DNA of 64,000 nt from Candidatus Binatia bacterium (GCA_951812575.1 OX638322.1:1022850-1086849), one strand, 5' to 3'. Counted from the stretch's first letter, positions 42,543 to 52,626 are shown. The notes: generated by a model not told the origin, from the letters alone. Numbers and translations: made by a program.

Positions 42543-43877
42543 TCAACGCTCCTGCTCACTCACCTCAAACACCAGCCGGCCTGCCGCCTCCTGGGCTTGG
42601 ACGTGGGCCGCAACCTCAGGGGGGATCCGAAGCGGGCGCTCCCCGGGGAATTTCCCTTCCTCCAGGGCAGGCCGTAAAAAAAAGAGTTCGGGAGAGGGCA
42701 CCTGGGCTTGAGTCTTGATGGAAGTATCCAGATACCATTGTCGGCGCATAAAATCCGGGCTAAAGAACAACGCGACTTCCTGAGGCTTCCAGGCTGTTAC
42801 CCGGTGACTATCGTTCACAAAGTATGACATCAGGTCATCTGCAATATCCCAATACACGGTAAACAGCGATCCATAGCCCCGCTCCCCCAGGGCCGAATTA
42901 AAAAGCTCAGCCAGCCTCACCTCGATGTGAATGAGCTTGCCGTCGGGGCCGTATTTCTCGATACGCAGAGGGAAAAAAGAATGTTCTTCCAGCCAAAACA
43001 GGAGCCGCGGCACATAGTAGTTGGGCAGCCATTCGGGACGGGCTTGGGCCTCGACAACATAACACGCCACCCCGTCCTCGGCCGTATAATATCGATAGCT
43101 GTCTCCCATCAGCTTGAGCTCAGCCGTCCGCCGCTCTTGAAACTGACCGGTCTGCCCATTCTGTAACATGATGGTGGGGCGCGTCTTGGGAAAGCGCACG
43201 GTTTGGTGCAGAGTATCCAGACCCAGCACCCGCCAGGAAAACTCCCAGGCGTCGCGCCCGTAATTGTCGTCAGGTGTAAGCGCCATGTTGGGGATCTTCC
43301 CCTGCCGCCGGCGTGGCGCGTCGTGACGCACCCGGCGCTTGGCCTGTGAGTATCGGAACCGCTCTTCCTTCTTGATAAATTCTTTGCCCGTGCGATAGCG
43401 AATCGAGAGTCGTTGCGAACCTTCTGCCGCGGCGGGAGCAGTGCGCTGGCTGAGCGACCGATAGATTTCTTCGCCAGGATTGAGAGCAAGTTCCGCTTCC
43501 ACACCAGCCGCGCTAGAGTGATAGGCCAAAAAATTGGTGGCACTGCCTGGGTTGAGGAGCACGCCTTGGGTAGAAATCGACGACCACGCCCTGGCAAACA
43601 CGGCCGACCAGCGCGGACGGGAGGTGAACTCCATGAGCCGATAGCCCATCTCCTCAGCCGTATAGGGCGGTGTAAAAGGATAGGGCTCAGCCGGCAGATA
43701 AGGAACCTGGGGATGGCGTGGGGTGTCAGTTGAAAGATCCAGCTTCTGTCGTTCCTGTGGCGAGAGGTTTTCTAGCGCCTTCCAGGTGCGGCTCGTCTCT
43801 TCAGCAGAGAGATGAGGAGAAGTTCCAGGAGTAAGAATGAGTGCAAAAAACAGCCAGAAGGATATACGTGGAACCAT
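42543..43877 (-). CDS. Exported DUF1329-like protein
   Basis: 444 residues from ATG 43877; the open frame could start three codons earlier with TTG. Signal peptide (about 1-25), then a mostly beta protein with NYYVPRLLFWLEEHSFFPLR and RIEKYGPDGKLIHIEVR near the C-terminal third, reminiscent of LolA/DUF1329 outer-membrane-facing proteins. It converges with the amidase (34 nt). Unlike the DUF1329 at 59273 it has no DUF1302 partner here. Function unknown; the family often accompanies RND exporters. Confidence 0.6.
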   Translation of the reverse strand: MVPRISFWLFFALILTPGTSPHLSAEETSRTWKALENLSPQERQKLDLSTDTPRHPQVPYLPAEPYPFTPPYTAEEMGYRLMEFTSRPRWSAVFARAWSSISTQGVLLNPGSATNFLAYHSSAAGVEAELALNPGEEIYRSLSQRTAPAAAEGSQRLSIRYRTGKEFIKKEERFRYSQAKRRVRHDAPRRRQGKIPNMALTPDDNYGRDAWEFSWRVLGLDTLHQTVRFPKTRPTIMLQNGQTGQFQERRTAELKLMGDSYRYYTAEDGVACYVVEAQARPEWLPNYYVPRLLFWLEEHSFFPLRIEKYGPDGKLIHIEVRLAELFNSALGERGYGSLFTVYWDIADDLMSYFVNDSHRVTAWKPQEVALFFSPDFMRRQWYLDTSIKTQAQVPSPELFFLRPALEEGKFPGERPLRIPPEVAAHVQAQEAAGRLVFEVSEQER

Positions 43878-44044
43878 GAGGCGCAATTAAACATAAGGCG
43901 AAAGAGTTTCATAGCTTTTTATTGGAGCAAGCGGACACTCGGAAACGCGGCTTCCTCTTGAAAGTTGGGGAGGTCAGCGCTAGCGGGGAAGTAGGGAAGT
44001 ATTCATCCGGCAAGCAGCTCAAACACCCGACAGGGAGGCGGCGC

Positions 44045-45247
44045 ATGGAAGATCACAAACAGTATACAGGCTATCAGTCCTACCAGTATTTAGACGCGCC
44101 GCGCGACTACAAGCGATTTCGCTTGGCCAAAGAAGTCGGGCGTGTGGCGTCTTCTCAGATTGCGCTCACGCCGGCTGAGGAAGCACGAATGCAGAGCCTG
44201 TTAGTCGGGAATATTGCAATCTCCATGCACGATCACCCGGTCGTGATCCCAGAGGAGGTCAACGAGATATTCGACCAAAAGCGCCTGGGTCGGGACTTCA
44301 CCGGCTTTCAGGGACTGGCGACCTCTGGGTTGGACGGCATCTTTGACAATTTGATGAACGGCCTGTGTACGATTACCTCGCAGGCCGGCTGGAAGTGGAA
44401 TGATGTCACCCACGACTTGGGCATGCGTTTGTGCGACCTGGCCCACCAGGATTTTATTCTTGTCTGCGACGGCGTTCGAGATATTATCGCGGCGCACGAG
44501 ACCCGGCGGCTTGCCCTGGTGCCGACGCTTGAGTCCGCAACGCCGATAGAGAACGAACTGGACCGGCTCGATGTACTGTATGGATTTGGCGTGCGCAGCA
44601 TGGGCGTCGCCTACAGTGAAGCCAATGCTTTGGGCAGCGGTTTACGAGAGGGGCGAGACGCCGGACTGACCGACTTTGGGCGCCAGGCGGTGCGGCGTAT
44701 GAATAAACTTGGCATCCTGATTGATGCGGCCCATTGCGGCGATCAGACGACGTTGGACATTATTGAGGAAAGCGAACTACCCATCGTAATCTCCCACGCT
44801 GGGGCGCGGGCATTATGGGACACCCCGCGACTCAAGCCGGACCACGTGCTGGAGGCTCTGGCGGCCAAGGGAGGCATACTGGGAATCGAAGCGGCTCCGC
44901 ACACGACCCTGACCGAGCAGCATCCGCACCACAGTATAGAATCGTGCATGGAGCACTTTGAGTATGCAGTCCGGCTGATTGGTATTGAGCATGTTGGGTT
45001 TGGACCGGACACCATGTTCGGCGATCATGTCGGTCTGCACCGTGCCTACGCGGCCCAGCTCTCCGTTGACAAGATACTTGGCAATAAGGCGTTTGATCCG
45101 GTCGAGTACGTTGATGGCCTGGAGAATCCTGCCGACTTTCCCAACATTGTCCGGTGGCTCGTCAGACAGGGCTATACGGATGCAGACATTGCCAAGGTTA
45201 TAGGCGGTAACGTCGTGCGCGTTCTGAAACAGGTCTGGGTCCGCTAA
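44045..45247 (+). CDS. Membrane-dipeptidase-like (M19) metallohydrolase
   Basis: 400 residues from ATG 44045 (MEDHKQYTGYQSYQYLD), with GGGAGG upstream; an open frame extends 41 codons further without similarity. IAISMHDHPVVIPEE replaces the usual HxD, SMGVAYSEANALGSGLREG, IDAAHCGDQTTLDI and VISHAGARALWDTPR are dipeptidase landmarks, the last with the second metal site. Renal dipeptidases cleave dipeptides and beta-lactams; bacterial ones also take other small substrates. The variation at the first site suggests a divergent branch. Confidence 0.8.
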   Translation: MEDHKQYTGYQSYQYLDAPRDYKRFRLAKEVGRVASSQIALTPAEEARMQSLLVGNIAISMHDHPVVIPEEVNEIFDQKRLGRDFTGFQGLATSGLDGIFDNLMNGLCTITSQAGWKWNDVTHDLGMRLCDLAHQDFILVCDGVRDIIAAHETRRLALVPTLESATPIENELDRLDVLYGFGVRSMGVAYSEANALGSGLREGRDAGLTDFGRQAVRRMNKLGILIDAAHCGDQTTLDIIEESELPIVISHAGARALWDTPRLKPDHVLEALAAKGGILGIEAAPHTTLTEQHPHHSIESCMEHFEYAVRLIGIEHVGFGPDTMFGDHVGLHRAYAAQLSVDKILGNKAFDPVEYVDGLENPADFPNIVRWLVRQGYTDADIAKVIGGNVVRVLKQVWVR

Positions 45248-45257
45248 ATCGAAATGG

Positions 45258-46064
45258 CTAGGCATCCGTAAGCGCTTGGCGGAGATGCGCACCATTTGTC
45301 TTCCACCACTCGTACAGGATCGAAACATCTGTACCAATACAGAAGTGACGGACCCCGAGGTCAAGGTAGTATTGGGCTTGGTCGAGACTATTGAGCTCCA
45401 CCCGGGGCGGTACTCCCATCTTGAGCGCGGTTTCAAACACTTTGCGCTCAACCGCTTTGATTTCTGGTGAGCGCGCTTCCCCTGCCCGCCCGACGTTCAT
45501 GGCATAGTCTGACGGCCCCCACTGAACCATATCCACCCCCGGTACCGACAACACCTCCTCTAACTGATCAACTGCTCCCTGCTTCTCAATCATAATCACG
45601 ACAACGATATCGCGCAGCGCCTGTACATACTCCTGTGTCCCGCCATATCCCATATAGCTAAAGCGGCGCATCGCAACCCCATACGTCCCACGATCCTCGG
45701 GCGTATCGGGTCGCGCAATCCGCACACACTCCTGCACCTCTTCGACCGACCGACAATCGGCAAATAATACGCTTTGGAAGCCCGATCCAATGGCGCGTTG
45801 AGCAAGAAAACTCCGGGGTTCTTGATCCACCTTGATCATACTGGACAGACCGCTGAGTTCAGCCGCCCGACACAGATTGTCGAGGGCGTACAGGTCAAAC
45901 GGCCCGTATTCGGCCACAAATTCAACATAGTCAAACATCTCCGTGTGTCCGATTGCCTCGACGATAGACGGCCAGGTTGTATGAATATGCGTCCCCAGAG
46001 TTGGCTTGCCAGCTGTCAACAGCTCTCGCAGTGTGTTTGGTCGCAGGATGTTCACTCCTTTCAT
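45258..46064 (-). CDS. HpcH/HpaI-type aldolase
   Basis: 268 residues. GTHIHTTWPSIVEAIGH, FVEFVAEYGPFD, MIEKQGAVDQLEEV and WGPSDYAMNVG carry the metal-binding Glu and Asp of the pyruvate-aldolase barrel. The enzymes cleave 2-keto-4-hydroxy acids, for example in homoprotocatechuate or hydroxyglutarate metabolism. It overlaps the acetyltransferase start by 4 bp in the direction of transcription, so the two are cotranscribed. Confidence 0.88.
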   Translation of the reverse strand: MKGVNILRPNTLRELLTAGKPTLGTHIHTTWPSIVEAIGHTEMFDYVEFVAEYGPFDLYALDNLCRAAELSGLSSMIKVDQEPRSFLAQRAIGSGFQSVLFADCRSVEEVQECVRIARPDTPEDRGTYGVAMRRFSYMGYGGTQEYVQALRDIVVVIMIEKQGAVDQLEEVLSVPGVDMVQWGPSDYAMNVGRAGEARSPEIKAVERKVFETALKMGVPPRVELNSLDQAQYYLDLGVRHFCIGTDVSILYEWWKTNGAHLRQALTDA

Positions 46065-46642
46065 GAGGGAATTGGGATGGGGCTCGCGTTCTCTTTTTGG
46101 GAGAGGTAATCCCTGCTGAGTAACCCATACAGTTCGCGATCCTCAAAAACCCCCCACTTTTTAATGTGCTCTCTCAAGCATCCTTCATAGCTCATACCCA
46201 GCTTCTGCATGACCCGCCCAGAGGCTGAATTGCGTTTGAAGTAGGCGGCGTGCAACCGGTTGAGTCCAAGGACATCGAACCCATACCTGACCACCGCCTG
46301 CGCCGCCTCAGTGCAATACCCACGATTCCAGAAGGGTTTTCCGATCCAATAGCCGAGTTCCGCACTGGCATGCTGTTGGGTGAGCTGTAGCCCAATAGCG
46401 CCAATGAGCGCCTGATCAGCTCGTAGGATGATGGCAAAGTTGACCAGTTCACCTTTTTCGTAGCGCTCTTGATGGGTGGCAATCCACTGTTCGGCCATGC
46501 CCTCTTCGTAGGGATGAGGGATATTCAATGTGGTTGAAGCTATCTCTCTCTCCCCAGCAAGCCGTTGGACATCTGAGGCGTCAGTCACAGTGAAAGGCCG
46601 TAGGGTCAGACGAGTCGTTTCGAGGGTTGGACGTTCTTTCAT
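46061..46642 (-). CDS. GNAT-family N-acetyltransferase (RimJ-like)
   Basis: 193 residues. LETTRLTLRPFTVTDA start, IGAIGLQLTQQ, ELGYWIGKPFWNRGYCTEAA (acetyl-CoA binding), and AYFKRNSASGRVMQKLGMSYE are typical of the RimJ/RimL branch. It could acetylate ribosomal proteins or a small molecule. Overlaps the aldolase gene by 4 bp downstream. Confidence 0.9.
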   Translation of the reverse strand: MKERPTLETTRLTLRPFTVTDASDVQRLAGEREIASTTLNIPHPYEEGMAEQWIATHQERYEKGELVNFAIILRADQALIGAIGLQLTQQHASAELGYWIGKPFWNRGYCTEAAQAVVRYGFDVLGLNRLHAAYFKRNSASGRVMQKLGMSYEGCLREHIKKWGVFEDRELYGLLSRDYLSQKENASPIPIPS

Positions 46643-46744
46643 TTCAACCTTGAAGCGCTTTTTGTAAGACCCACTAACAGAACTCTATCTTCTCCCGTAC
46701 GCCTGGATATCTGCTTTCGCAGATATGACATAACATAGACTGTT

Positions 46745-46764
46745 ATTCCCGTGGAAACGGGAAT
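46745..46764. repeat. Short hairpin repeat (ATTCCCGT / ACGGGAAT)
   Basis: Perfect 8-bp arms with a GGAA loop, followed by CCAG. This is the common intergenic hairpin type of the ATTCCCGNNNNNCGGGAATCCAG form, probably a REP-like element; it lies in the 181-nt gap before the alpha/beta hydrolase. Confidence 0.5.
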
Positions 46765-46823
46765 CCAGGGAAGCGTAGAGTTGACTTCGCTAATCACGGG
46801 GCGGCGCTGACAACCCACCAGGT

Positions 46824-47627
46824 TCAGTGTCCGTGCTGCGCGACAAATTCCTCCAGCACCTGGTTAAATTCGAGCGGCCGTTCGATTTCGTAGCAGTGGC
46901 CGACCTCTTTGAGCACGCGCAGTTCCGCCCTGGGAATCCGCTCGGCCAGAAAACGGTTGGCCGCAACAGGGGTGGCCTGGTCTTCCTCTCCGACCAGAAC
47001 CAAGGTGGGCTGGGTAATCTCCTGTAAGCGGTCCGAGATATCCCACTGCCACACCCCGTTGGGATCTTCCAGACAGGCCAGGGCCACCCGGCGAGGAAAG
47101 CCGCCCTCGTTCAGGAAGTTGTGTTTAATCATCTGGCACACCTCGGGCCGCTCGTTCCGCGTCTTAGCCGAAAAGCAGCGTGTCACCAGGTTTTCCGCGG
47201 CAGCCTCGTAATCGTTCTGGAAGCTGGCAATCAGCTCGGCGGTATCCAGGGTCTGCTGCAGGTTGGTCGCACTGCTGATGATGATATTCCCGGCGACCAG
47301 GTGCGGATAGTCAAGACTCATCTGCATGGCCCGCATCCCGCCCATCGAGTTGCCGACCAGAATGGCGCGATCGATGCCCAGGGCAGCCAGTACCGCGGCA
47401 TCGTCAGCCGCCATGTCCTGAATGGAATAGCCCGTGAGCGGCTTGGAAGAGAGCCCGTGTCCGCGCGCCTCAATGACAATGCAGTGGTATTTGTGGGCCA
47501 GGATCGGAGCCTGATAGGCCCACAGCCAGGCGTTGGCCGAAAAGCCGTGTAAAAAGACCAGGGGAAACCCCTGTCCATAGTGGTTGTAATGAACCCGAAC
47601 TCCCTTTTCCCTTTCGACGTACGGCAT
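46824..47627 (-). CDS. Alpha/beta hydrolase
   Basis: 267 residues. HGFSANAWLW oxyanion region, nucleophile elbow ILVGNSMGGMRAM, acidic residue in LVGEEDQATP, and His in EVGHCYEIERP complete the triad. Similar to epoxide hydrolase, esterase and meta-cleavage-product hydrolase folds; the exact substrate is open. Single gene, minus strand, adjoining comM. Confidence 0.9.
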   Translation of the reverse strand: MPYVEREKGVRVHYNHYGQGFPLVFLHGFSANAWLWAYQAPILAHKYHCIVIEARGHGLSSKPLTGYSIQDMAADDAAVLAALGIDRAILVGNSMGGMRAMQMSLDYPHLVAGNIIISSATNLQQTLDTAELIASFQNDYEAAAENLVTRCFSAKTRNERPEVCQMIKHNFLNEGGFPRRVALACLEDPNGVWQWDISDRLQEITQPTLVLVGEEDQATPVAANRFLAERIPRAELRVLKEVGHCYEIERPLEFNQVLEEFVAQHGH

Positions 47628-47654
47628 AGACGCCCTCCTTTCTCTCTATTTTAC

Positions 47655-49175
47655 TCACTCTCGGTCCAAGGCCCGGTACTGAATGGCCTGCGCGATATGG
47701 GCGCCGGTGATATGGTCCTCGCCGGCGAGGTCGGCGATGGTGCGGGCGACTTTGAGAATGCGGGTATAGGCGCGGGCGCTCAGACCCAGGCGCTGCATGG
47801 CGTTTTCCAGAAGCTTTTCACCGGCTGTGTCGAGCTGACAATAGGTGCGGATGTCCCGGCTGGACATCTGCGCGTTACAGAAAATCCTGCGCTGCTGAAA
47901 ACGCTGAAGCTGAATTTCACGCGCTTGGTTCACACGTGTCCGAATGGCTGCTGAATCCTCACCCGTTGCTTTGTCACTCAGTTCTTTATACTTGACCGCC
48001 GGGACTTCGACCTGAATGTCGATACGGTCCAATAGGGGGCCGGAAATCCTGGCTCGATAGCGCTGGACCTGTTGCGGGGAGCAGGTGCACTCGTGCTGCG
48101 GATCACCGAAGAAGCCGCAACTGCACGGGTTCATCGCCGCCACCAGCATAATGTCTGCCGGATACGTAATGGACCCGACTGCACGTGAGATCGTGACCTG
48201 GGCATCCTCCAGGGGCTGGCGCAAGACTTCGAGGACGTTCTTACGGAACTCCGGCAGCTCATCAAGAAAGAGCACGCCGTGATGGGCCAGGGAGACCTCG
48301 CCCGGTTTGGGCACCGTGCCACCGCCGATCATGCCGGCATCGGAGATGGTGTGATGCGGGCTGCGGAAGGGTCGCGTCGCCACCAGGGCCTGGCCGTTGA
48401 GGCTGCCGGCGACGCTATGGACTTTGGTTGTTTCAATCGCTTCGGTCAGGGTCAGCGTGGGCAGCACCGTGGGCAGGCGTCTGGCCAGCATGGTCTTGCC
48501 GGACCCTGGGGGACCGACCAACAGCAGGTTATGTCCGCCACTGGCCGCGACTTCGAGGGCGCGCTTAACGTGCTCCTGACCTTTCACATCGTTAAAATCC
48601 ACCTCGTACGCGGAGTGCCGGGTAAAGAGGGCACTCACGTCAACAAGGGTCGAGTCGAGCGGCCGCTCCCCGTTGAGGAGCAGAAAGGCCTCACTCAATG
48701 TGGACACGCCAAAGACCGCGATCTCGTCGACAACCGCGGCCTCGGCCGCGTTTTCCGTGGGCACGATCAAGCCCTTGAGCCCCTTCTCCTTTGCCATCAC
48801 GGCTAAAGGTAAAGCTCCATGGACAGGCTTGACTCGCCCGTCGAGTGAGAGTTCGCCCAGGATCGCGTAGGATTGAAGCTGTTCTTTGGTCAGCCAGCCC
48901 TCAGCTGCAAGAATGCCGAGGGCAATCGGCAGGTCATAGGCGGCGCCTTCTTTTTTAACGTCCGCAGGAGCGAGATTGACAGTGATACGACGAGCGGGAA
49001 ATTCGTAGCCGGAATTCTTGATGGCCGAGCGAACCCGATCTTTGCTCTCTCGGACAGCCCCCTCAGGCAGACCGACGGTAGTGAACTGCGGCAACCCCAG
49101 CGCCACATCGACCTCGACCTCCACCAACAAGCCATCAATCCCAATCAGGGCTCCGGATACCGCTGTCGCAAGCAT
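47655..49175 (-). CDS. comM: Mg-chelatase-like AAA ATPase YifB/ComM
   Basis: 506 residues, normal length. N-terminal Lon-like domain ([20 protein letters not shown]), Walker [16 protein letters not shown] near 215-230, Walker [12 protein letters not shown], a four-Cys [15 protein letters not shown] zinc region, and a C-terminal [18 protein letters not shown] helical bundle. ComM is a hexameric helicase that extends branch migration during natural transformation. Divergent from the LLM gene; competence genes are not adjacent. Confidence 0.95.
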   Translation of the reverse strand: MLATAVSGALIGIDGLLVEVEVDVALGLPQFTTVGLPEGAVRESKDRVRSAIKNSGYEFPARRITVNLAPADVKKEGAAYDLPIALGILAAEGWLTKEQLQSYAILGELSLDGRVKPVHGALPLAVMAKEKGLKGLIVPTENAAEAAVVDEIAVFGVSTLSEAFLLLNGERPLDSTLVDVSALFTRHSAYEVDFNDVKGQEHVKRALEVAASGGHNLLLVGPPGSGKTMLARRLPTVLPTLTLTEAIETTKVHSVAGSLNGQALVATRPFRSPHHTISDAGMIGGGTVPKPGEVSLAHHGVLFLDELPEFRKNVLEVLRQPLEDAQVTISRAVGSITYPADIMLVAAMNPCSCGFFGDPQHECTCSPQQVQRYRARISGPLLDRIDIQVEVPAVKYKELSDKATGEDSAAIRTRVNQAREIQLQRFQQRRIFCNAQMSSRDIRTYCQLDTAGEKLLENAMQRLGLSARAYTRILKVARTIADLAGEDHITGAHIAQAIQYRALDRE

Positions 49176-49312
49176 GCCTTGCTGCTAACGGAAAGAACAC
49201 CAGAAATCAATAAACAAGACCACCCGGCCACGTTCTCTTGCCTGACCGTGGAGAGGTGATAGGCTACACCCCGCATTGAAATACGGACTGGCCAGAAAAA
49301 GGAGGGATTGCT

Positions 49313-50257
49313 ATGGCCCGGATCGGAGTGGTTGCCGCCAATATGTCAGGACTGACGTTTCCCGAGTTACAGGACTTGGCCAAGAGCGCGGAGGCGGCGG
49401 AGTTTGAGGCGATTTTTTCACCGGAATTCATGAACGACTCGCTGATCAACTGCCAGGTCATGGCCCAGGCCACCTCGCGGATTAAGGTCGGTACCTGGAT
49501 TGCGAACATCTACCTGCGCCACCCGGCCCTGTGTGCGCAAACGGCCATTGCGATTGACGATACCTCGGACGGTCGGCTGATTCTGGGACTCGGGGTGAGC
49601 CACCGGCCCATTGTTGAGGGACTCTACCAGGAAAAAATGGACAAACCGCGGACCTTTATGCGCCAGTATATTGGCGCGATCCGCGATATGGCCGCGGGCA
49701 AGGAGCTGCCCGGCATGGCCATGCAACCGCGCGCGGCAACACACCACGTTCCCATCTACATCGCGGCTCTGGCCCTGAGTACCGCCACTCTCAGCGGCGA
49801 GCTGGCCGATGGGGTCATGCTATACCTCTGTCCCAAGAGTCGGCTGCCCACGGCCGTGGCCGCAGTCGAGAAGGGAGCGGCCAAAGCCGGCCGGCCGCTT
49901 GCGGACATTGATATTACCACGGGCATTCCGTCCTGCATTCATGACGATATGGACGCGGCCATGCAAGCCGCCAGGACCAACCTGGGGTTTTATGGTGGCC
50001 TGCCCTTCTATAACAAGCTGTTTCACGACAGCGGGTTTGAAGCGGAAGCGGCGCAACTCGCAGATGGACAGGGGCAGGGAGCGACAGACAACATGGCGGA
50101 CGAACTGTCAGTTATCGGACCGCCCGCACGCTGCCGGGAACAACTCGCCGCCTTCCGCGAAGCCGGCGTTCAGCTACCGATTCTCAATCCGGTGCCAGTC
50201 GGCGACCAGACTTACGCCCAGGCCGTCCGGAAGGCGATCGAGACGTTTGCCCAATAA
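49313..50257 (+). CDS. LLM-class F420/FMN-dependent oxidoreductase
   Basis: 314 residues, GGAGGG upstream of ATG 49313. ELQDLAKSAEAAEFEAIF, TWIANIYLRHPALCAQTA and LILGLGVSHRPIV are those of luciferase-like monooxygenases of the F420-dependent branch. It would use reduced F420 or FMN on an unknown substrate. The gene is followed by a strong inverted repeat acting as terminator. Confidence 0.9.
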   Translation: MARIGVVAANMSGLTFPELQDLAKSAEAAEFEAIFSPEFMNDSLINCQVMAQATSRIKVGTWIANIYLRHPALCAQTAIAIDDTSDGRLILGLGVSHRPIVEGLYQEKMDKPRTFMRQYIGAIRDMAAGKELPGMAMQPRAATHHVPIYIAALALSTATLSGELADGVMLYLCPKSRLPTAVAAVEKGAAKAGRPLADIDITTGIPSCIHDDMDAAMQAARTNLGFYGGLPFYNKLFHDSGFEAEAAQLADGQGQGATDNMADELSVIGPPARCREQLAAFREAGVQLPILNPVPVGDQTYAQAVRKAIETFAQ

Positions 50258-50267
50258 CCTGAATCCC

Positions 50268-50291
50268 AGGGGTGCGACCTGTCGCACCCCT
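50268..50291. terminator. Perfect inverted repeat between convergent genes
   Basis: AGGGGTGCGAC (50268-50278) and GTCGCACCCCT (50281-50291) are 11-bp inverted arms almost without a loop. It lies between the stops of the LLM oxidoreductase and the MBL hydrolase and overlaps the latter, fitting a bidirectional terminator despite the lack of a long T-run. Confidence 0.65.
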
Positions 50292-51336
50292 ATTGCCCAG
50301 CCGGAATCTCCCACCGCTCACCGACCGCGAAAATTTTAATGGAGTCGAGCCTCCCGCCGGCTTGCTCAACGACCCGCTGGAGTTCCCGCGGCGGTTCGTC
50401 TATGGGCTCGTCGGTAAGGCGAAACGTGCCCCAGTGGCAGGGCAGCATCCAGCGCGCCTTAAGGTCCAGAAAGGCTCGATAGGCTTCGGTCGGATTCAGG
50501 TGGGAATAGTGCATAATCCAGCGGGGCTCATAGGCTCCAACAGGAATCATGGCAACATCGATCGGACCGAATTTCTTCCCGATCTCGGTAAAGCCGTGAA
50601 AATACCCCGTATCGCCGGCAAAAAAATAGGTCCGCTCGGCGTTGGCAACGATCCAGCCACACCACAAGGTGGAATCCCGCGATTGCTCAATGCGTTGCGA
50701 CCAGTGTTGCACCGGCACACAGGTGACCCGCCAGCGACCGTGCTGCGCGCTTTGCCACCAGTCGAGTTCGACCGCTTTTCTTCCTTTTTTTTCGATCCAC
50801 TCGCCGAGTCCCAGCGGGACAAACCAGGTCACGGTCTGAGGCAAATGCTCAACCGTATAGGCATCGAGATGGTCGTAGTGATTATGGGAAACCACGGCAA
50901 AAGCGTCAGCCGGAATAGAGGTGATAGGCACGCCGGGCGGATGGAAACGGGCCGGAATCAGCGCCCGCTTGCCAAAGTGGGGGTCAGTCAGAAAGACATC
51001 TCCCGTGTCATGGACAGCAAAAGTCGAGTGGCCTACCCAGGTAACGGCAGCCGCGGCTTCAGGAGCGGCAAACGAGCTGCCATCGTTGTCCACCCGACGA
51101 ACGAGCGGCGGGTCGCGCCACTCGCCGCTATAGGCGCTCCGCGAGACCGCCCAGCGAAACAGATCGGTCCAGTGCTTGTTTGAGGGCCGCCAGGGATTGA
51201 ACCACGCCCCAGGCTGGCCGTGGGCCGCATACAGCAACGACGGATCGGGGTTCAGTTCGGGCGTGCGATCCGGGGGAACCGAACAGGAAAGAGACAAGAA
51301 AATCAAAAGAGTGCTGGAGAGGACACGGATATACAT
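50290..51336 (-). CDS. Lipoprotein MBL-fold metallohydrolase (NAPE-PLD-like)
   Basis: 348 residues. N-terminus MYIRVLSSTLLIFLSLSCSV has a lipobox (LSLSC), so the protein is exported and anchored by Cys18. Later come GHSTFAVHDTGDVFLTDPHF and the HxHxDH motif SHNHYDHLD, AGDTGYFHGF and MLPCHWGTF. This is the phospholipase D-type/UlaG branch of metallo-beta-lactamases; a phosphodiesterase acting on N-acyl lipids at the outer membrane is plausible. Converges with the LLM gene. Confidence 0.9.
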   Translation of the reverse strand: MYIRVLSSTLLIFLSLSCSVPPDRTPELNPDPSLLYAAHGQPGAWFNPWRPSNKHWTDLFRWAVSRSAYSGEWRDPPLVRRVDNDGSSFAAPEAAAAVTWVGHSTFAVHDTGDVFLTDPHFGKRALIPARFHPPGVPITSIPADAFAVVSHNHYDHLDAYTVEHLPQTVTWFVPLGLGEWIEKKGRKAVELDWWQSAQHGRWRVTCVPVQHWSQRIEQSRDSTLWCGWIVANAERTYFFAGDTGYFHGFTEIGKKFGPIDVAMIPVGAYEPRWIMHYSHLNPTEAYRAFLDLKARWMLPCHWGTFRLTDEPIDEPPRELQRVVEQAGGRLDSIKIFAVGERWEIPAGQ

Positions 51337-51379
51337 GAGAGGTTCTGCTCTATCCCGCCCTCTCCGAGAAGAAAAGTCC

Positions 51380-51468
51380 TCCTTCGACTCTGCTGCGCTA
51401 GGCTCAGGACCGACGGAGGGAGAATCCGCGCATCCTGAGCGTAGCCCCAGAGGGGCGAAGTCGAAGGA
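51380..51468. repeat. Imperfect long inverted repeat
   Basis: TCCTTCGACT (51380-51389) and AGTCGAAGGA (51459-51468) bound a segment whose interior is also partly palindromic (GCTCAGGA / TCCTGAGC). Such CCTTCGACT..CTCAGGA units are common dispersed repeats. It fills the gap between the MBL and MsrP genes. Confidence 0.6.
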
Positions 51469-51482
51469 TCAACAACTTGATC

Positions 51483-52457
51483 TTATGTCTGATACAGAGA
51501 CGCCACAAACTCTCCATACCCGTTGTAGGGGAGGGTTGCTTTGATCTCTCTCGTCCCCAGGACACGCTCGCTCGCCTGGGACCAGCGGGGATGCGGGATG
51601 GCAGGATTCACGTTGGCAACAAAGTCGTACTCCCAGGGGATGAGGGTATTCCAGAAGGTCTTGGGCTGTTCTGCGACAAACTCCAGGCGCACAATCGACT
51701 TGATGCTTTTATAGCCATACTTCCACGGCACCACGAGCCGAATCGGCGCACCGTGCTGTTTGGTCAACTCATGGCCGTAGATGCCGGTCACGAACAGGGA
51801 CAGCTCATGGGTGGCCTCGGCCATGCTGAGTCCTTCATGATACGGCCACGGATAGGTGTCGTTGCGCAGGCCGGGCGCCACCTGTGGGTCGTGGAAAGTA
51901 ATCATGCGCAGGTATTTGGCCGAGGCAAGGGGCTGGACAAGATCGACCAGCGCCTTAATGGGAAAACCGGTCCAGGGCACACTCATGGACCAAGCTTCCA
52001 CGCAACGGTGCCGGTAGAGACGTTCTTCCAGTGGCATCTTCCGCACCAGGTCATCGATATCAAAGGTCTGGGGCTTATGCACCAGACCGGTCACCTCCAC
52101 CTGCCAGGGGCGGGTCTGCCACTGCTCAACCAAGCGTACGACCAGCTCTTTACGCGAGCTGAACTCGTAGAAATTATTGTAATTGGCCGCGTCCACTTCG
52201 GACGTCAGTGGGCGGTCCAGGGTAAACTGCTCGTTGCGCTGCGCCGGGTAGAGGCCGGCGGTAGCACTTGGTTCGGGGAGGCCACGAACCAGCGGGGCTT
52301 CTTTTGCACCCGAGCTTTCACATCCGGCAAACACACCCAGCGTACTGATACCGGCAATCCCAAGCGCTTGCAGAAAGCTGCGCCGGTTGAGGTAGACACC
52401 TTCCGGAGTTGCCGAGCGCTCAGGAATTTCCCAGCCGCGTGGGGTTTTGATCAACAT
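51483..52457 (-). CDS. msrP: MsrP/YedY-type molybdopterin protein-methionine-sulfoxide reductase
   Basis: 324 residues. Twin-arginine signal NRRSFLQALGIAGIST near residues 24-40, then WQVEVTGLVHKPQTFDIDDL and the molybdenum-ligand Cys in YRHRCVEAWSM, GAPIRLVVPWKYGYKSIKSI. MsrP repairs oxidised Met in the periplasm with electrons from the haem protein MsrQ. MsrQ is not adjacent, so it must be elsewhere or another donor is used. Confidence 0.93.
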   Translation of the reverse strand: MLIKTPRGWEIPERSATPEGVYLNRRSFLQALGIAGISTLGVFAGCESSGAKEAPLVRGLPEPSATAGLYPAQRNEQFTLDRPLTSEVDAANYNNFYEFSSRKELVVRLVEQWQTRPWQVEVTGLVHKPQTFDIDDLVRKMPLEERLYRHRCVEAWSMSVPWTGFPIKALVDLVQPLASAKYLRMITFHDPQVAPGLRNDTYPWPYHEGLSMAEATHELSLFVTGIYGHELTKQHGAPIRLVVPWKYGYKSIKSIVRLEFVAEQPKTFWNTLIPWEYDFVANVNPAIPHPRWSQASERVLGTREIKATLPYNGYGEFVASLYQT

Positions 52458-52626
52458 GCCCTATCCTTTCTGCTGCGTGTCTGACCCACTGCCCTCACTC
52501 ACACTCTCATTATCGTAGGTGACTGGTAGCAATAGTCAATGTGACATAGGCCGTATTGTGAATTATGGGTTGATACGCCACAATCCAACAGACTTCAATT
52601 CATTACGACGACCCTGAGGAGGAGAC

